From: an uncultured Pelagibacteraceae bacterium
GTDB lineage: Bacteria; Pseudomonadota; Alphaproteobacteria; Pelagibacterales; AG-422-B15
Assembly: GCA_902589175.1 (NCBI GenBank)
Contig: CACIRX010000006.1
Span: forward strand, 1-61,953
DNA length: 61,953 nucleotides
Direction of reading: 5' to 3'
Part shown: one piece after another, positions 61,918 through 61,953 of the stretch
Position numbering within the stretch: the first letter of the stretch is position 1
Layout: the number at the start of each line of letters is the position of its first letter
Program-made: the position numbers and the translations under genes
The notes under the pieces: generated by a model
Database searches by the model: none
The model's input: only the letters and a program-made list of their open reading frames with translations
What the model was told of the DNA's origin: nothing

Positions 61918-61953
61918 AATTTTTTATTTTTTTTTCTCGCTCTTTCCTCTGTC

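Noticed and set aside
61918-61953. Possible C-terminus of a minus-strand gene entering from the right edge (lysine-rich in all minus frames)
   Set aside because: All three minus frames are short, open and lysine-rich because of the A/T run, so neither the frame nor the reality of a gene can be decided from about 30 bases.
1-61953. CRISPR arrays, insertion sequences, toxin-antitoxin pairs, secondary metabolite clusters, defence systems
   Set aside because: No regularly spaced repeats, transposase or integrase motifs, restriction or Cas-like proteins, or polyketide/peptide synthetase signatures are seen in any of the genes.

Overview
The window is AT-rich (by eye about one third G+C) and very compact. 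Genes mostly abut or overlap by a few bases, no gene-free stretch reaches 300 bases, and I see no insertion sequence, integrase, CRISPR array or rRNA. The gene content points to a streamlined marine alphaproteobacterium of the SAR11 or HIMB59/AEGEAN-169 kind. The evidence is a blue-tuned proteorhodopsin, the alphaproteobacterial F1-ATPase inhibitor zeta, the split purS/purQ/purL set, DUF2093 beside xseA, a DUF1289 protein, the GCS2-type gshA and B12-regulated TonB uptake. I cannot fix the clade from the sequence alone.

Layout. 1-3759 (minus): the cut 5' end of a fatty acid hydroxylase-like gene, then NAD-dependent formate dehydrogenase, a class II aldolase-like protein and glycerol kinase. 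3840-8165: nadK, then a small surface pocket (a secreted Cys-containing protein and an inverse-autotransporter-type beta-barrel) beside tRNA-Leu(UAA), then proteorhodopsin with a strong terminator, then a CinA-type protein. 8172-15835 (mostly plus): sfsA, map, purB, purC, purS, purQ, purL and grxD, interrupted on the other strand by zeta and a lysine-rich tail-anchored protein. 15832-25712 (minus): a DUF2817 peptidase-like protein, rpsD, trmJ, cimA, cysS, gltX, nadE and class II DAHP synthase; the run cimA-cysS-gltX-nadE has zero-base junctions. 25796-30767 (minus): a crotonase, a secreted haloalkane-dehalogenase-like hydrolase, glmS and glmU.

30838-42762: gph, an SDR, two pairs of acyl-CoA dehydrogenases, and between the pairs a cobalamin riboswitch driving a TonB receptor plus a DUF6580-type membrane protein, then a phosphohexomutase and a TauE/SafE permease. 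42771-49067: an omega subunit with a long acidic tail, DUF1289, a DUF4396-like protein, a hydrolase, MscS, gshA, rsmE and ubiA. 49070-55993 (plus): pmbA, then the lipid A export and assembly block msbA, DUF374 (LpxJ-like), waaA, lpxK and an lpxL-like acyltransferase. 56001-61917: an M23 peptidase, DUF2093 and xseA on minus; purD, an APH-fold phosphotransferase and a class V aminotransferase on plus.

Together the genes describe a light-assisted heterotroph that probably oxidises formate, uses glycerol, degrades acyl-CoAs with unusual dehydrogenase pairs, makes purines de novo and imports vitamin B12. Points most worth a second look: the passenger-less inverse autotransporter barrel and its partner; the riboswitch-controlled TonB/DUF6580 pair as a B12 import route; the acidic omega tail; the lysine-rich tail-anchored protein paired with zeta; an A6G8 tract in lpxK; and a 66-base G+C-rich patch in the DUF374 gene.
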